Under the pieces are notes generated by a model. That model made no database searches. It was not told the DNA's origin and saw nothing but the letters and a program-made list of their open reading frames with translations. From Acidobacteriota bacterium (GTDB taxonomy: Bacteria > Acidobacteriota > Terriglobia > UBA7540): a stretch of 42,631 nucleotides of DNA. This document shows positions 42,448 through 42,631 of the stretch, piece by piece. The stretch lies in assembly GCA_003225365.1 (NCBI GenBank), contig QHZN01000116.1, positions 1-42,631 on the forward strand, read 5' to 3'. Position 1 is the first letter of the stretch. Every line of letters begins with the position of its first letter. Both the position numbers and the translations under genes were made by a program.

Positions 42448-42631
42448 CTAGGCGACCTGCACCTCATCCGGGACAAGGTCCTGGCCGCGGTTGAACGCGT
42501 CCGAAAAGTCTGCCAGACCGTGACTGCCGCCATTGACGAGCTTGCGGGCGGTGGCCAAGTCGCTGGCCTCGAGCGCCTGACGAATCTTGTCTTCCTTGCT
42601 TTTCAAGAACGCCGCGAGAAGCTGAGCGGCG
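42448..42631 (-). CDS. C-terminal end of a probable peptidoglycan hydrolase (partial)
   Basis: The gene enters from beyond the right edge; 60 residues and a stop (TAG at 42448-42450) are visible. The segment ALEASDLATARKLVNGGSHG followed by LADFSDAFNRGQ resembles the C-terminal R.(I/V)NGG.NGLADR motif of phage-type lysozymes and GH19-like/N-acetylmuramidase domains. The frame is confirmed by an even codon pattern up to the edge. A second cell-wall hydrolase (GH25) follows three genes later. The family call rests on one short motif and is tentative. Confidence 0.45.
   Translation of the reverse strand, partial: AAQLLAAFLKSKEDKIRQALEASDLATARKLVNGGSHGLADFSDAFNRGQDLVPDEVQVA

Noticed and set aside
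1-42631. CRISPR arrays, tRNA and rRNA genes
   Set aside because: No evenly spaced direct repeats, no cloverleaf with TTCRA and CCA-end pattern, and no rRNA-like stretches were noticed on either strand.

Overview
The window looks like an accessory region of an environmental, moderately GC-rich Gram-negative bacterium, most probably an acidobacterium of the Solibacter/Bryobacter type. This is inferred from family content: an Oar-like TonB receptor with an N-terminal carboxypeptidase-regulatory domain, an FG-GAP/ASPIC (CRTAC1-like) protein next to a TPR protein, many Tat-exported glycosidases and hydrolases, and PQQ dehydrogenases carrying c-type hemes. No rRNA, tRNA, CRISPR array or intact insertion sequence was seen.

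Layout. (1) 339-13649, minus strand: a carbohydrate-utilisation locus read right to left. It holds a GH127-type beta-L-arabinofuranosidase, an unrecognised Tat-exported glycosidase-like protein, a GH31 enzyme, an FG-GAP/ASPIC protein, a TPR protein and a large TonB-dependent receptor, with a terminator-like hairpin after the receptor gene. It resembles a polysaccharide-utilisation locus without SusD. A decayed LacI-type regulator fragment (13838-14044) lies just upstream. (2) 14244-22598: a GntR/FCD regulator diverges from a plus-strand run of a secreted S9 (DPP4-like) peptidase, a PEP-hydrolase-like TIM-barrel protein, a cupin, and a long ORF that joins a truncated Tm-1-like (UPF0261) domain to a GH127-like glycosidase with an internal signal peptide. 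The TIM-barrel and UPF0261 proteins are the two halves of the plant Tm-1 protein. (3) 22599-23383: a mobile-element graveyard with a MITE-like inverted-repeat element, a transposase N-terminal fragment and a tyrosine-recombinase fragment lying end to end. (4) 23384-33681: a second TonB receptor diverges from two PQQ-dependent dehydrogenases, one with two N-terminal hemes and the other with a C-terminal five-heme tail. These are followed by a Tat-exported tandem alpha/beta-hydrolase and a short, probably truncated, exported protein. (5) 33814-37402: a PIG-L deacetylase diverges from an enolase-superfamily dehydratase that overlaps an APC permease gene. (6) 37756-42631, minus strand: mostly unrecognised genes with strong Shine-Dalgarno sites, including a GH25 lysozyme and the C-terminal end of a second probable peptidoglycan hydrolase.

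Together, regions 1-2 suggest uptake and hydrolysis of an arabinose- or xylose-containing plant polymer. Region 4 suggests periplasmic oxidation of alcohols or sugars coupled to cytochromes. Region 6 looks like a separately acquired cell-wall-active cassette. Start codons were revised from the longest ORF wherever a Shine-Dalgarno site, promoter or signal peptide favoured an internal start.
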